A stretch of DNA of 64,000 bases. It comes from Microbacterium oxydans. GTDB taxonomy: Bacteria; Actinomycetota; Actinomycetes; Actinomycetales; Microbacteriaceae. Positions 41,530 to 49,930 of this stretch are shown in pieces; the stretch's first letter is position 1; every line of letters starts with the position of its first letter. The position numbers were made by a program, and so were the translations under genes. The notes under the pieces are model-generated. The model ran no database searches, had not been told where the DNA came from, and saw only the letters and a list, made by a program, of their open reading frames with translations. The stretch covers positions 2,480,001 to 2,544,000 of the forward strand of contig NZ_CP092891.1 of assembly GCF_026559675.1 (NCBI RefSeq), read 5' to 3'.

Positions 41530-42780
41530 TCACACCGCGATGTTGTGATTGCGACGGAACAGGTTCTGCGGATCCCACACGGCCTTGGTCGCCCGCAGTC
41601 GGGTGAGTCCCGCGTCGGTGAACATGCCGGGCACCGCCTCGGGTCGCTCGGTGTCGGCGAAGTTGCCGTACTCCGCGAGGCGGCCGACCTCGATCGCCCG
41701 CCAGTCGGATCGGATCGCCGCACGGGTGTCGTCGTCGAGCATGCCGGGGATGTCGAAGGCGCCCGCGAGCACGAACCACGTCGCCGAGCGCGCGGGGAAC
41801 GCGGTGTCCTCCTGCGCCACGTCGCCGACGGCCCCGCCCAGGGACCGCAGGAACACGACCGATGCCGGGTACGAGCGGCGGAAGGCCACCAGCCGCGCGA
41901 TGAGGGCGTCGTCGAGCTCGGCGAACAGTCCGTTGCCACCGAGGAAGCCGGGAGGGGCGGCGGCCTCCTCCCCCTCCGGCTCCGGCATCTCCAGCAGCAC
42001 CTCCCGGTACGCCGGTGTCGTCACCTCGGTCCGCACACCGTCCACTGCGGAGATCGGCTCCAGCACCGCACGCAGGCGGTCGGGCTCGGGCCCGGCCCAC
42101 ACCGCGCTCAGGCGCGCCCCCGCCGGCGCACTCGGGTCCATCGGCGGCACGTCCATGTAGGTGACGGTGAGCTCTCGCGGCGCATCGCGGAGTAGGTCCC
42201 GGGTGGCGCGCAGCACGGCGATCGCATCGCCGTCGACGGTGCTCTCGGCGAAGGCGATGCCGGACAGCGGGTGCGCGGCGAAGTCGAAGCGGGTGACGAC
42301 GCCGAAGTTCCCTCCGCCGCCGCGCAGCGCCCAGAACAGCTCGGGATGCGCGGACGCCGAGACCTCGACGACCTCGGCTTCGGCGGTGACCACCTGCGCC
42401 CCGATCAGCTGATCGACCGCGAGACCCCACGCCCGCACCATCCAGCCGATGCCCCCGCCGAGGGTGAGACCGCCGACGCCCACCGATGCGGTGTCGCCGG
42501 AGCTGAGGGCGAGTCCGTGCGCGGCGAGTGTTGTGGCGACGTCGCCCCAGACCGCGCCGCCGCCGATGCGGACGGTGGTGCCGTCGACCTCGATGCCGGA
42601 CAGCTCGCCGAGCTCGAGACGGACGCCCTCGGCCGGCGCGTGCGACCAGGGGCCGTGCCCACCCGCGACGACCGTCAAGGGCACGGCCTCGCGGGACGCC
42701 AGCCGTACGACCTCGGCGACCTCGTGGGCGGTGCGGGGACGATGGACGGAGGGAACGGGAGCAACATCGCTGTCGGCCAT
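41530..42780 (-). CDS. FAD-linked oxidoreductase (berberine-bridge-enzyme-like)
   Basis: The 416-residue protein belongs to the PCMH/BBE flavin oxidases. VVAGGHGPWSHA carries the His that usually holds FAD covalently, followed by GLTLGGGIGWMVRAWGL and GGGGNFGVVTRF. The Cys used for a second flavin bond in some relatives is absent (WGLAVDQL). The C-terminal BBE motif is seen as DPQNLFRRNHNI. No signal peptide is present. Family members oxidise sugars, alkaloids or other alcohols; the substrate is unknown. TACAGT lies 6 nt before the ATG, so it is probably leaderless. Confidence 0.85.
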   Translation of the reverse strand: MADSDVAPVPSVHRPRTAHEVAEVVRLASREAVPLTVVAGGHGPWSHAPAEGVRLELGELSGIEVDGTTVRIGGGAVWGDVATTLAAHGLALSSGDTASVGVGGLTLGGGIGWMVRAWGLAVDQLIGAQVVTAEAEVVEVSASAHPELFWALRGGGGNFGVVTRFDFAAHPLSGIAFAESTVDGDAIAVLRATRDLLRDAPRELTVTYMDVPPMDPSAPAGARLSAVWAGPEPDRLRAVLEPISAVDGVRTEVTTPAYREVLLEMPEPEGEEAAAPPGFLGGNGLFAELDDALIARLVAFRRSYPASVVFLRSLGGAVGDVAQEDTAFPARSATWFVLAGAFDIPGMLDDDTRAAIRSDWRAIEVGRLAEYGNFADTERPEAVPGMFTDAGLTRLRATKAVWDPQNLFRRNHNIAV

Positions 42781-42786
42781 GCCGAC

Positions 42787-42792
42787 ACTGTA
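42787..42792 (-). promoter_or_regulatory. -10-like hexamer before the FAD oxidase gene
   Basis: On the minus strand TACAGT ends 6 nt before the ATG at 42780 with no ribosome-binding site in the gap. Confidence 0.4.
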
Positions 42793-42830
42793 GCCAGCAC
42801 GGCCGACATCCGGGCCCCCATCCGTCGACG

Positions 42831-43556
42831 CTAGGCCGTGATGTCCTGCACCACCCCCTTCGTGAGGCGCAGGCGCCGCGTCGCGCGTCGCGCCACTGCG
42901 GAATCGTGGGTCACCACGATGATCGTGATCCCCTCCGCGCACAGCGATTCGAGGAGCGTCAGGATCTCGTCGCGCATGCTCTCGTCGAGGTTGCCGGTCG
43001 GCTCGTCGGCCAGCAGCACCCGCGGCCGCTTCACGATCGCCCGCGCGATCGCCACGCGCTGCTGCTGACCACCGGAGAGCTCGGAGGGCAGGTGGTCGCC
43101 CCGGTCGTCGAGACCGACGTGGACAAGCGCCTCGGCGACCCGCGTGCGCCGTTCCGCTCGGTCGAGCCGGAGCGGCTCCAGCGCCATGTCGACGTTCTCC
43201 GTGGCCGTGAGCGTCGGGATCAGGTTGAACCCCTGGAACACGAACCCGATCTCCTCCGCCCGGATCCGCCCGAGCTCCTTCGCCGACGCCGACGCGAGCT
43301 CGCGGCCGTCGAGCAGCAGCGAGCCCGTCGACGGGGTGTCGAGAGCGCCGAGCAGCTGCAGCAGCGTGGACTTCCCGCCCCCGGTGGGTCCCTGGATCGT
43401 GACGAACTCCCCGGGCATGATCGCCAGATCCACGCCGGTCAGGGCCTTCACGATGCGTCCCTTCTGCGTGTAGGTGCGGGTGACGCCTGCCGCGCGGTAC
43501 AGGGGCTGGTCGGCGTCGTCCCGCTGTGCCGCGGGGGCGAGGTCGGCGATGGTCAT
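42831..43556 (-). CDS. MacB-like ABC transporter ATP-binding protein
   Basis: This 241-residue single-domain ATPase has Walker A GPTGGGKST, signature LSGGQQQRVAIARAI, Walker B VLLADEPTGNLD and the switch His in VVTHD. The D-loop and length match the LolD/MacB/FtsE group, which power FtsX-type permeases. The permease is encoded 56 nt upstream. Together they probably move lipids, peptides or antibiotics, or transmit force to a periplasmic partner; no MacA-like adaptor is encoded here. ATG at 43556 has AAGGAGAAC upstream. Confidence 0.9.
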   Translation of the reverse strand: MTIADLAPAAQRDDADQPLYRAAGVTRTYTQKGRIVKALTGVDLAIMPGEFVTIQGPTGGGKSTLLQLLGALDTPSTGSLLLDGRELASASAKELGRIRAEEIGFVFQGFNLIPTLTATENVDMALEPLRLDRAERRTRVAEALVHVGLDDRGDHLPSELSGGQQQRVAIARAIVKRPRVLLADEPTGNLDESMRDEILTLLESLCAEGITIIVVTHDSAVARRATRRLRLTKGVVQDITA

Positions 43557-43612
43557 GTCGTTCTCCTTCTGATCGGATCCGAGGGGCGTGCGAGGGGTGC
43601 TCCGGGCGGTGC

Positions 43613-45085
43613 TCATGCGACCGACCGCAGCGCTTCCGAGGGGCTGAGTCGTGCGGCACGCCAGCCACCGAACGCGCCGGCGACGAGCCCGCCCAGCACG
43701 GCGAGGCCGACGGCGGCCACCAGCACCCACGGGGTGAACGGCGCCTGGAGCACGATGTCCGCCGCCGGCGTCGTCGAGAACATCCCGCCGCCCGCACCGG
43801 TGGGGCCACCGCCCATGCCGCCGGGCCCCGCTCCCTGGTTCGCACCGGTCGCCGCGACGGTGGGCTTCAGGACGTTGACGAGCACGATGCCGAGGACGCC
43901 GAGGACGAGACCGGCCGCTCCGCCGATGAGCCCCTGCACCAGGGACTCTCCGGCGACCTGGCGCACGACGCGGCCGTTCGACCAGCCGATCGCCTTGAGC
44001 GTTCCGAACTCCCTGGTGCGCCGGCCCACCCCGGACATCGTCAGCAGCACCGAGAGCAGCACGGCCACCGCGAGCACGATGATCGAGAGCCAGGTCCCGA
44101 GGTTCGTGATCAGCGCGGTGGCGCTGGACAGCGACCCCGAGACCGTCGACGCGAGCTCCGCCTGCGAGGTGACGGTCGCATCCGGCAGAGCATCGGAGAG
44201 CGCGGACTGCACGGCATCGATCGACGCGGCGGAATCCGCCTGCACATAGACCGTGGAGATGACGTCTTCCACCCCCGCCAGCGACTGCGCGGTGCGCAGC
44301 GGCAGGTAGACGTTCGCCGCCGTGTCCGCGGAGTCCGAGGTCGAGCCGAGGATCCCGACGACCTCGACGTCGGACCCCGCCACGTCGATGGTGTCTCCCA
44401 CCGCGATCTCGTTCGTCGTGGCGTAGGTGCTGTCGACGAGGGCGACGAGGGCCTCGGCGTCACCCACGTCGAATCCGCGCCCGTCCGTCACCTCGGCGGA
44501 GGCGAGCGGACCGATCGCGGTCGCCGCGGGGTCGATCCCGAGCACCGAGAAGGAGTCCACTCCGAAGGAGCCGCCGCCCTGCCCGCCGTCCGGCGGAGCC
44601 TGCCCCTGCTCCGGAGCCGCGCCCTGCTGGCCGTCCTGCTGATCGTCCTGCTGCCCGAATCCTCCGCTGGGCAGCTCTCCCGAGAACGTGGAGTCGGTGA
44701 GGCTCAGCGCCCCGGACGCCGCGGCGACGCCGTCCGTCGCGGCGACGGTGTCGAGCACCGAGGAGTCGAGCGTGCCGCGGAGGAAGTCCGTCCGCAGCAT
44801 CGACTGGTCGAGAGTGGTCGTCTCCCCGTCGGTCTCCCCGGCATCCGCGTCGAAGTCGAAGCGCGGCCTCTCCCCTTGCCCCGGTTCGGTCGCCGCGCCC
44901 GTGACGGTGAGGTCGGTCCCGACCCCGTAGACGGACTCGAGCGCCTGGGCCTGCGCATCGCGCACTCCGGCGGTCAGGGCGTTGACCACGATCACGAGTG
45001 CGATCGCGATCGCCAGCCCGATCGCGACGATCAGGGTCTGCTTCTTGCGGCCCGCGAGTTCGCGCCGCAGATAGGTTCCGTACAT
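43613..45085 (-). CDS. FtsX/MacB-like ABC transporter permease
   Basis: The 490-residue permease has one helix near the N terminus (about residues 17-40), a large extracellular MacB_PCD-type domain, and three helices near the C terminus (about 328-352, 385-410 and 430-460), with the FtsX motif RRTREFGTLKAIGWSN between the second and third. A Gln/Gly/Pro-rich insert occurs near residues 150-185. The protein ends SPSEALRSVA, typical of the family. It pairs with the ATPase downstream. The 87-base gap to the next gene holds no gene. Confidence 0.88.
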   Translation of the reverse strand: MYGTYLRRELAGRKKQTLIVAIGLAIAIALVIVVNALTAGVRDAQAQALESVYGVGTDLTVTGAATEPGQGERPRFDFDADAGETDGETTTLDQSMLRTDFLRGTLDSSVLDTVAATDGVAAASGALSLTDSTFSGELPSGGFGQQDDQQDGQQGAAPEQGQAPPDGGQGGGSFGVDSFSVLGIDPAATAIGPLASAEVTDGRGFDVGDAEALVALVDSTYATTNEIAVGDTIDVAGSDVEVVGILGSTSDSADTAANVYLPLRTAQSLAGVEDVISTVYVQADSAASIDAVQSALSDALPDATVTSQAELASTVSGSLSSATALITNLGTWLSIIVLAVAVLLSVLLTMSGVGRRTREFGTLKAIGWSNGRVVRQVAGESLVQGLIGGAAGLVLGVLGIVLVNVLKPTVAATGANQGAGPGGMGGGPTGAGGGMFSTTPAADIVLQAPFTPWVLVAAVGLAVLGGLVAGAFGGWRAARLSPSEALRSVA

Positions 45086-45172
45086 CTCTCTCCCTCCACC
45101 GCGGCCATCGCGGGGTGAGATCGACGTTAGGAATCGCTCATATGCGAGTTCGAGGGGCCGGTGATGAGGAAC

Positions 45173-45832
45173 CTATGCATGCGCGGGTCCGTCGGCGCGC
45201 ACGGCACGGACGAACGACCGGGCGCGGCCCGCGAGCGCGTCGAGGTCGCCCCCGGGTGTCGCCGCATCGCCGACCAGCGGTCCGCCCACCCCGATCCCGA
45301 AAGCACCCGCCGCGAGGTACTCGCCGACGGTGTCGACGCTGACGCCGCCCACGGGGATGATCCTCGCCGCGGGGAAGGGATCGCGGACCGCACGGAGGAA
45401 GCCCGGCCCGAGAGCCGACGCGGGGAACAGCTTGACCGCCGCACTGCCGAGGTCGTGCCCCCGCTGGATCTCGGTGGGCGTGTAGACACCGGGGAGCACG
45501 CCGATCCCCTGCGCGATCGCGTAGGGCACGGAGGCGGTGAGCGTGGGGGTCACCAGGAACTGCGCACCGGCGGCGACCGCCCGTTCGACGTCGGCCTCGT
45601 CGAGCACGGTGCCCGCGCCGATCAGGGCCTCGACCGGAGCATCCTGCACGACCTGGGCGATCGCCTCCTCCGCGTCCGGCAGTGTGAGGGCGATCTCGAG
45701 GGTCAGGACGCCCGCGTCGAGCAGCGTGCGCGCCGCGGCGACCGTGGCATCGACATCCGTCCCGCGGAGGATCGCCACGAGCCGGGTGATCCGCAGCCGT
45801 TCCCGGAGCTGTGCGTTGTCGACGGTGCTCAC
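45173..45832 (-). CDS. eda: KDPG/KDPGal-type class I aldolase
   Basis: The 219-residue enzyme is of the Eda family, which cleaves 2-keto-3-deoxy-6-phosphogluconate or -galactonate to pyruvate and glyceraldehyde 3-phosphate. RLVAILRG, the Glu in TLEIALTLP, GAGTVLD, FLVTPTLT and the Schiff-base Lys in AAVKLFPAS are visible. GTG at 45832 overlaps the stop of the lactonase gene by 4 nt. No 2-keto-3-deoxygluconate kinase or 6-phosphogluconate dehydratase is nearby, so it may act on an unphosphorylated or other phosphorylated keto-deoxy acid. Confidence 0.87.
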   Translation of the reverse strand: MSTVDNAQLRERLRITRLVAILRGTDVDATVAAARTLLDAGVLTLEIALTLPDAEEAIAQVVQDAPVEALIGAGTVLDEADVERAVAAGAQFLVTPTLTASVPYAIAQGIGVLPGVYTPTEIQRGHDLGSAAVKLFPASALGPGFLRAVRDPFPAARIIPVGGVSVDTVGEYLAAGAFGIGVGGPLVGDAATPGGDLDALAGRARSFVRAVRADGPAHA

Positions 45833-46749
45833 AGCGCGGCCTCCCCCGCGACCGTGCCCGCGTCGTGGACGGTCGCCGGCGTGCCGCGCCAGGGGAAAGC
45901 GGGCTCGCCGCCGACCTCGACCCGGACGCCGAGGAGAGCGCCGTCCGCCTCCGTCGGCTCCGCGATCCCGATGCTCGCCGTCGTGATCACCAGGAGTGTG
46001 TCGACGAGGACGACGGCGGTCGGCCGCGTCGCGGGCAGGGCGATCGACTCGAGAAGCACCCCGTCGGGCGAGTAGCGGCGCACCTCGGCGGCGTCCCAGA
46101 CCGCGACCCAGAGCATGCCGTCCCGGTCGATCGCCATGCCGTCGGGGTTGCCGCCGTCGACGCGGCACACCGTGCGCCGGTTCGACAGCTGACCGTCCGG
46201 GGCGACGTCGAAGGCCTCGATGCTGCGGTGCGGAAGCGTGTCGATGTAGTACAGCGTGGAGCCCGTGCGATCGAAAGCGAGCCCGTTCGAGACCGTCACC
46301 CCGCCGAGCCGCGCGACCGGCGTCCCGTCGGGCTCGATGCTCCACAGCGTGCAGTGCGGGTCGCGGGGCATCGACTGGCTGCCCACCCAGAAGCGCCCGG
46401 ACGGATCGCCGCCCCCGTCGTTCATGTAGTCGCCGGTCCCCGCGATGTCCCCCGTGAGCGCGGACACGATGCCGTCGTCGCTCACGTGCACCACGCGACG
46501 ATCGACGCCGACGAGCCAGCCCGCCCCCGGCTCCGCCAGCGGGATCGGCGCACCGATCTGCGCACCGACCACGACCGCGGTCTCCGGAACGATCCTCCCG
46601 TGCGCGATCCGTCCGCGATGCAGAGAGCCGGTCGCCATGTCGATCCAGGCCAGCGAGCCGTCACGACCGTCCCATCGCGGCGACTCGGCCTGGACGTAGC
46701 GGGCGTCGGAGAGGATCTCGACGGTTCGGGAGGTCTGGCTGTGCGGCAT
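45829..46749 (-). CDS. SMP-30/gluconolactonase family lactonase
   Basis: This 306-residue six-bladed propeller protein has the SMP-30 motifs ESPRWDGRDGSLAWIDM (with a metal-binding Glu), NDGGGDPSGRFWVGS, VSNGLAFDRTGSTLYYIDT and VDGGNPDGMAIDRDGMLWVA. Members hydrolyse sugar lactones to aldonic acids. ATG at 46749 is preferred to the one 9 nt upstream because AAGGA is correctly spaced only for it. The gene is divergent from the DHDPS-family gene and coupled to the aldolase gene, consistent with an oxidative sugar pathway. Confidence 0.88.
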   Translation of the reverse strand: MPHSQTSRTVEILSDARYVQAESPRWDGRDGSLAWIDMATGSLHRGRIAHGRIVPETAVVVGAQIGAPIPLAEPGAGWLVGVDRRVVHVSDDGIVSALTGDIAGTGDYMNDGGGDPSGRFWVGSQSMPRDPHCTLWSIEPDGTPVARLGGVTVSNGLAFDRTGSTLYYIDTLPHRSIEAFDVAPDGQLSNRRTVCRVDGGNPDGMAIDRDGMLWVAVWDAAEVRRYSPDGVLLESIALPATRPTAVVLVDTLLVITTASIGIAEPTEADGALLGVRVEVGGEPAFPWRGTPATVHDAGTVAGEAAL

Positions 46750-46799
46750 CCGGGTCATCCTTCGCTGGTAGCTCGTAACCGTTATGTGGCAGACTATCT

Positions 46800-46816
46800 C
46801 ACAATATGCATAACAC
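46800..46816. promoter_or_regulatory. candidate operator of the second IclR regulon, copy 1
   Basis: CACAATATGCATAACAC agrees at 15 of 17 positions with the element at 51834-51850. It includes the palindrome ATGCAT and lies in the 111-base divergent gap between the lactonase and DHDPS-family genes. The other copy sits between the ABC operon and the IclR gene, so it is a good candidate for that regulator's site. Confidence 0.55.
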
Positions 46817-46860
46817 TTGCGAGAAATGCGGTACACGATGAAGAAGCGGGGAAACTGCTG

Positions 46861-47778
46861 ATGGCTCCGACACTCCACGGCTTGATGCCCATCCTGGCGA
46901 CTCCTTTCGACGAGTCGGGCGCCCTCGACCGCGAGAGCCTGCGCCGACTGGTCGAGTTCCAGCTCGCTGCCGGGGTCGACGGCGTCGCCGTCTTCGGCAT
47001 GGCGAGCGAGGGCTTCGCCCTGACCACCGAGGAACGGCGCACGATCCTGGACGATGTCGTCCGCGTGGTCGACGGCCGGATCCCCGTGATCGCCGGCGTC
47101 AACGGCACATCGACGGCGACCTCGATCGAGCAGTCCCTGCTCGCGGAGGAGGGCGGTGCGGATGCGCTCATGGTGCTCCCGCCGTTCATGGTGAAGCCGC
47201 CGGCCGGCACCCTCGTCGACTTCTACGGCGACGTCGCCGCCGCGACCTCGCTCTCGGTCATGATCCAGGACGCCCCCGGTGTCACCGGCGTCGCGATGGC
47301 GCCGTCGCTGATCGCGGAGATCGCCCGTCTCGACGGGGTCGACTCCGTCAAGGTCGAGGCGCCGCCGACGGCACCCAAGGTCGGCGCGGTCGTCGCGGCG
47401 ATCGACGTCCCGGACTTCGCGGTGCTCGGCGGGCAGAACGCGCAGTTCTGCCTCGAGGAGTACGCCAGGGGCGCGGTCGGCACCATGCCGGCGTGCGAGT
47501 TCCCCGATCTCCTCGGCCCGGTGCTCACGCACTTCCAGGAGGGGCGCGTCGAGGAGGCCCGCGCCGAGTTCCGTCGTATGCTCCCTCTCGTGCTGATCGG
47601 ACTGCAGGGCGGCATCGCGTGGGCGGTGCACAAGGAGATCCTCGTCGCGCGCGGCGTGATCGACCACGCGACCGTGCGCTATCCCGCATCCCCCCTGGAC
47701 GCCGGCAGCCGCGCGGCCGTCGCCCTCGTGCTCGACGAGCTCGCGCTCCCGCCGATCCCCACCGCGGTCCGCGCATGA
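46861..47778 (+). CDS. DHDPS/N-acetylneuraminate lyase family protein
   Basis: The 305-residue TIM-barrel protein opens with GLMPILATPFDESGALD and has VFGMASEGFALTTEER in place of the common GTTGE loop. The Schiff-base Lys is probably in VDSVKVEAPP. The Tyr of the usual YNxPxxT motif is replaced: the segment reads IQDAPGVTG. That variant is more like family members acting on 2-keto-3-deoxy sugar acids than true DapA. With lactonase, dehydratase and SDR nearby, an aldolase or dehydratase for a 2-keto-3-deoxyaldonate is likely. ATG at 46861 lies after AAGCGGGGAAA. Confidence 0.83.
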   Translation: MAPTLHGLMPILATPFDESGALDRESLRRLVEFQLAAGVDGVAVFGMASEGFALTTEERRTILDDVVRVVDGRIPVIAGVNGTSTATSIEQSLLAEEGGADALMVLPPFMVKPPAGTLVDFYGDVAAATSLSVMIQDAPGVTGVAMAPSLIAEIARLDGVDSVKVEAPPTAPKVGAVVAAIDVPDFAVLGGQNAQFCLEEYARGAVGTMPACEFPDLLGPVLTHFQEGRVEEARAEFRRMLPLVLIGLQGGIAWAVHKEILVARGVIDHATVRYPASPLDAGSRAAVALVLDELALPPIPTAVRA

Positions 47779-48494
47779 CCCGCCGCGGCGTGCTGCTGAT
47801 CGGCGGCAGCTCCGACATCGGACTCGCGATCGCCCGGGCGTTCGTCGACGCAGGGGACGCCGTCGTCGGGGTGGGACTCGAGGACTCCGCCGACCCCGTC
47901 TTCGCGCGGTACCTCGTCGCCGACTGCAGCCGTCCGGAGGAGGCGGACCGCGCCGTCGCCGAAGCCGCACAGGCGCTCGGCCGGCTCGATGTGGTGGTGC
48001 TCGCGGCCGGCCGCATGCCGATCGCACGCGCCGAGGCCACGAGCGACGAGGATTGGCGCGGCGCCCTGGGCGCTACGCTCGACTCCGCTTTCTTCGTGGC
48101 GCGGGCGGCGCTCCCCCGGCTTGCAGCAGGCTCCTCGATCGTCGCGGTGACCTCGGTGAACTCGTCGCTCGCGGCTCCCGCGCTGCCCGCCTACGCGGCC
48201 GCCAAGGCCGGTGTGGACGGCCTCATCCGCCAGCTCGCGCTCGACTACGGCCCCCGCGGCATCCGCGTCAACGCCGTCCAGCCGGGCAGCATCTCGGCCG
48301 TCGACACCGGAGAGAGCGAGGGCTACCCGCTCGGGCGCATCGGTCGTCCGGAGGAGGTGGCGTCCGTCGTGGCGTTCCTGGCCTCCGACGCCGCATCCTT
48401 CGTCACCGGCACGTCGATCGCGGTCGACGGCGGCCTGTCGATCTCGTCGCCGGCCGCCTGGCTGAAGCCGGTGCTGCGCGAGCGCTGGCTCTGA
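47775..48494 (+). CDS. short-chain dehydrogenase, possible sugar dehydrogenase
   Basis: This 239-residue classical SDR has GGSSDIGLAIARAF as the cofactor loop, LAAGRMPI in place of NNAG, the Ser in AVTSVNSS and YAAAK as the catalytic Tyr/Lys pair. GQxxAVDGG near the end appears as TSIAVDGGLS. It overlaps the DHDPS-family gene by 4 nt. In this cluster the obvious role is oxidation of an aldose to its lactone, the substrate for the SMP-30 protein; this is inference. A bidirectional terminator follows. Confidence 0.82.
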   Translation: MTRRGVLLIGGSSDIGLAIARAFVDAGDAVVGVGLEDSADPVFARYLVADCSRPEEADRAVAEAAQALGRLDVVVLAAGRMPIARAEATSDEDWRGALGATLDSAFFVARAALPRLAAGSSIVAVTSVNSSLAAPALPAYAAAKAGVDGLIRQLALDYGPRGIRVNAVQPGSISAVDTGESEGYPLGRIGRPEEVASVVAFLASDAASFVTGTSIAVDGGLSISSPAAWLKPVLRERWL

Positions 48495-48507
48495 GCCTCG
48501 GCTCCCC

Positions 48508-48560
48508 GCCCACGAAGAAGGCCGCGTCCCCTTTCGGGACGCGGCCTTCTTGGTGGGCGG
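48508..48560. terminator. bidirectional hairpin terminator
   Basis: A long inverted repeat (core 48515-48530 with 48536-48551, loop CTTTC, extended outward by CCGCCCAC and GTGGGCGG) lies between the SDR stop and the convergent stop of the binding-protein gene. Confidence 0.85.
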
Positions 48561-48564
48561 AGGC

Positions 48565-49878
48565 TCAGGAGTTGGAGTCCAGGAGCCCCTGCACCTCCTT
48601 CTTCAGCGCGTTGAGGCCGGCCTGCACATCGACCTGACCGGCGAGGATCGTCGCGACGCCCGCGCCGATGGCCGAGTCGATCTGCGCGGTCACCGCGACG
48701 CGGTCCCAGGCGGCGCCGCGCGCGTGCTCCGAGACCTCCGTGCGGAACGCACCCTGGAACTTGTCGGCCGCGAGGGCGGGGATCTTGTCGGCGACGGACT
48801 TGGCGGCCGGGGCGACCGCGGAGTTCTCGTACAGCGCCGTCGCCGCCTCGACGTTGGTCGCCGCGTAGAGGATGAAGTCCCGGCTGGTGAGCTCTCCCTC
48901 GCCCGCCGTCGCGAAGACGCCGCTGCCCCAGGCACGGTTGAACGAGTCCTTGCCGCCGGCCGTCGGGCGCGAGATCGCCCCGATGTTGTCGATGATGTTC
49001 TGGGCGGCGCCGTTCGTCTTGACGAAGGTCGAGGCGAGCGGGGCGTCGTCGTACAGGGCTGCGCGACCGCTCGCGAACAGGATGCGGGCGTCGCTGCGTG
49101 CCACGTTCGTCTGCGTGAGGCCGGCGTCCTGCAGCGACTTGTACCAGGTGACCGCCTTGACGCTCTCCGCGTCTCCCAGCGTGCACTTCAGGTCATCGGT
49201 CACGACGTCGCTGCCGAAGCCCCACATCCACGGCACGGCGTCCTTCAGGTCGGGGTTCTTGGTGACCGCGGCGTACGGGATCAGCGAGGAGTCCTGCTTC
49301 TTGATCTTCTCGAGCGCCGTGGCGAACTGCTCCACGGTCATGCCCGAGGTGATGCCCACGCTCTTCGCGATCTCGCCGTTCGTGATGATGCCGATTCCGG
49401 CAGCCGTGAGGGGCAGCACGAGCAGTTTGCCGTCCATCGTGTACGAGTCGAGCACACCCTGCGGGATGCCCAGCCCCTTCGCGAGGTCGCTGAGGTCGGC
49501 GAGCACGTTCATGGGCGTCAGCACCTGCCACCCGCCGGACTGCCCGACGCCCATGAGGTTGCCGGAGCGTCCGGTCAGCGCGAGCTGCGTCGCGGCCTGG
49601 TCGTACGGGTAGATCACCGGAGCGACGGTGACGCCCTCCTTCTTGGAGAAGCCGTCGAGGATGCCCTGCCAGGCGGACTTCAGGGCTTCCTCGCCGAGCG
49701 AGTTCCCGTAGAAGTTGATCGTCTTGGCCGCGGTCCCCGCGGCGGCCGTGGCGCCCGCGCCGGTGCCGGGTGCGGCGGGCGTCGCGCAGCCGGCGAGCGC
49801 GAGGGCGCCGAACGCGGCCAGGACGGTTCCGCCTCCGAGGAAGGCTCGGCGGCTCAGCTGTGAGTTCGAGATGGTCAT
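48565..49878 (-). CDS. sugar ABC transporter substrate-binding lipoprotein
   Basis: The 437-residue protein has a twin-arginine-like start (SRRAFLGGGTVLAAFG) ending in the lipobox LALAGC, so it should be exported, perhaps by Tat, and lipid-anchored. The body is a cluster B (MalE/UgpB-like) solute-binding protein, with GVGQSGGWQVLTPMNVLADL and GRAALYDDAPLAS. It delivers sugar to the two permeases encoded upstream on the same strand. The ligand cannot be read from sequence; the catabolic genes suggest a plant-derived mono- or oligosaccharide. Confidence 0.9.
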   Translation of the reverse strand: MTISNSQLSRRAFLGGGTVLAAFGALALAGCATPAAPGTGAGATAAAGTAAKTINFYGNSLGEEALKSAWQGILDGFSKKEGVTVAPVIYPYDQAATQLALTGRSGNLMGVGQSGGWQVLTPMNVLADLSDLAKGLGIPQGVLDSYTMDGKLLVLPLTAAGIGIITNGEIAKSVGITSGMTVEQFATALEKIKKQDSSLIPYAAVTKNPDLKDAVPWMWGFGSDVVTDDLKCTLGDAESVKAVTWYKSLQDAGLTQTNVARSDARILFASGRAALYDDAPLASTFVKTNGAAQNIIDNIGAISRPTAGGKDSFNRAWGSGVFATAGEGELTSRDFILYAATNVEAATALYENSAVAPAAKSVADKIPALAADKFQGAFRTEVSEHARGAAWDRVAVTAQIDSAIGAGVATILAGQVDVQAGLNALKKEVQGLLDSNS

Positions 49879-49930
49879 GGCGACTGCTCCTTCGAGGTGA
49901 TGGGGATGATGCTGTTCAGGCGACGCATGG

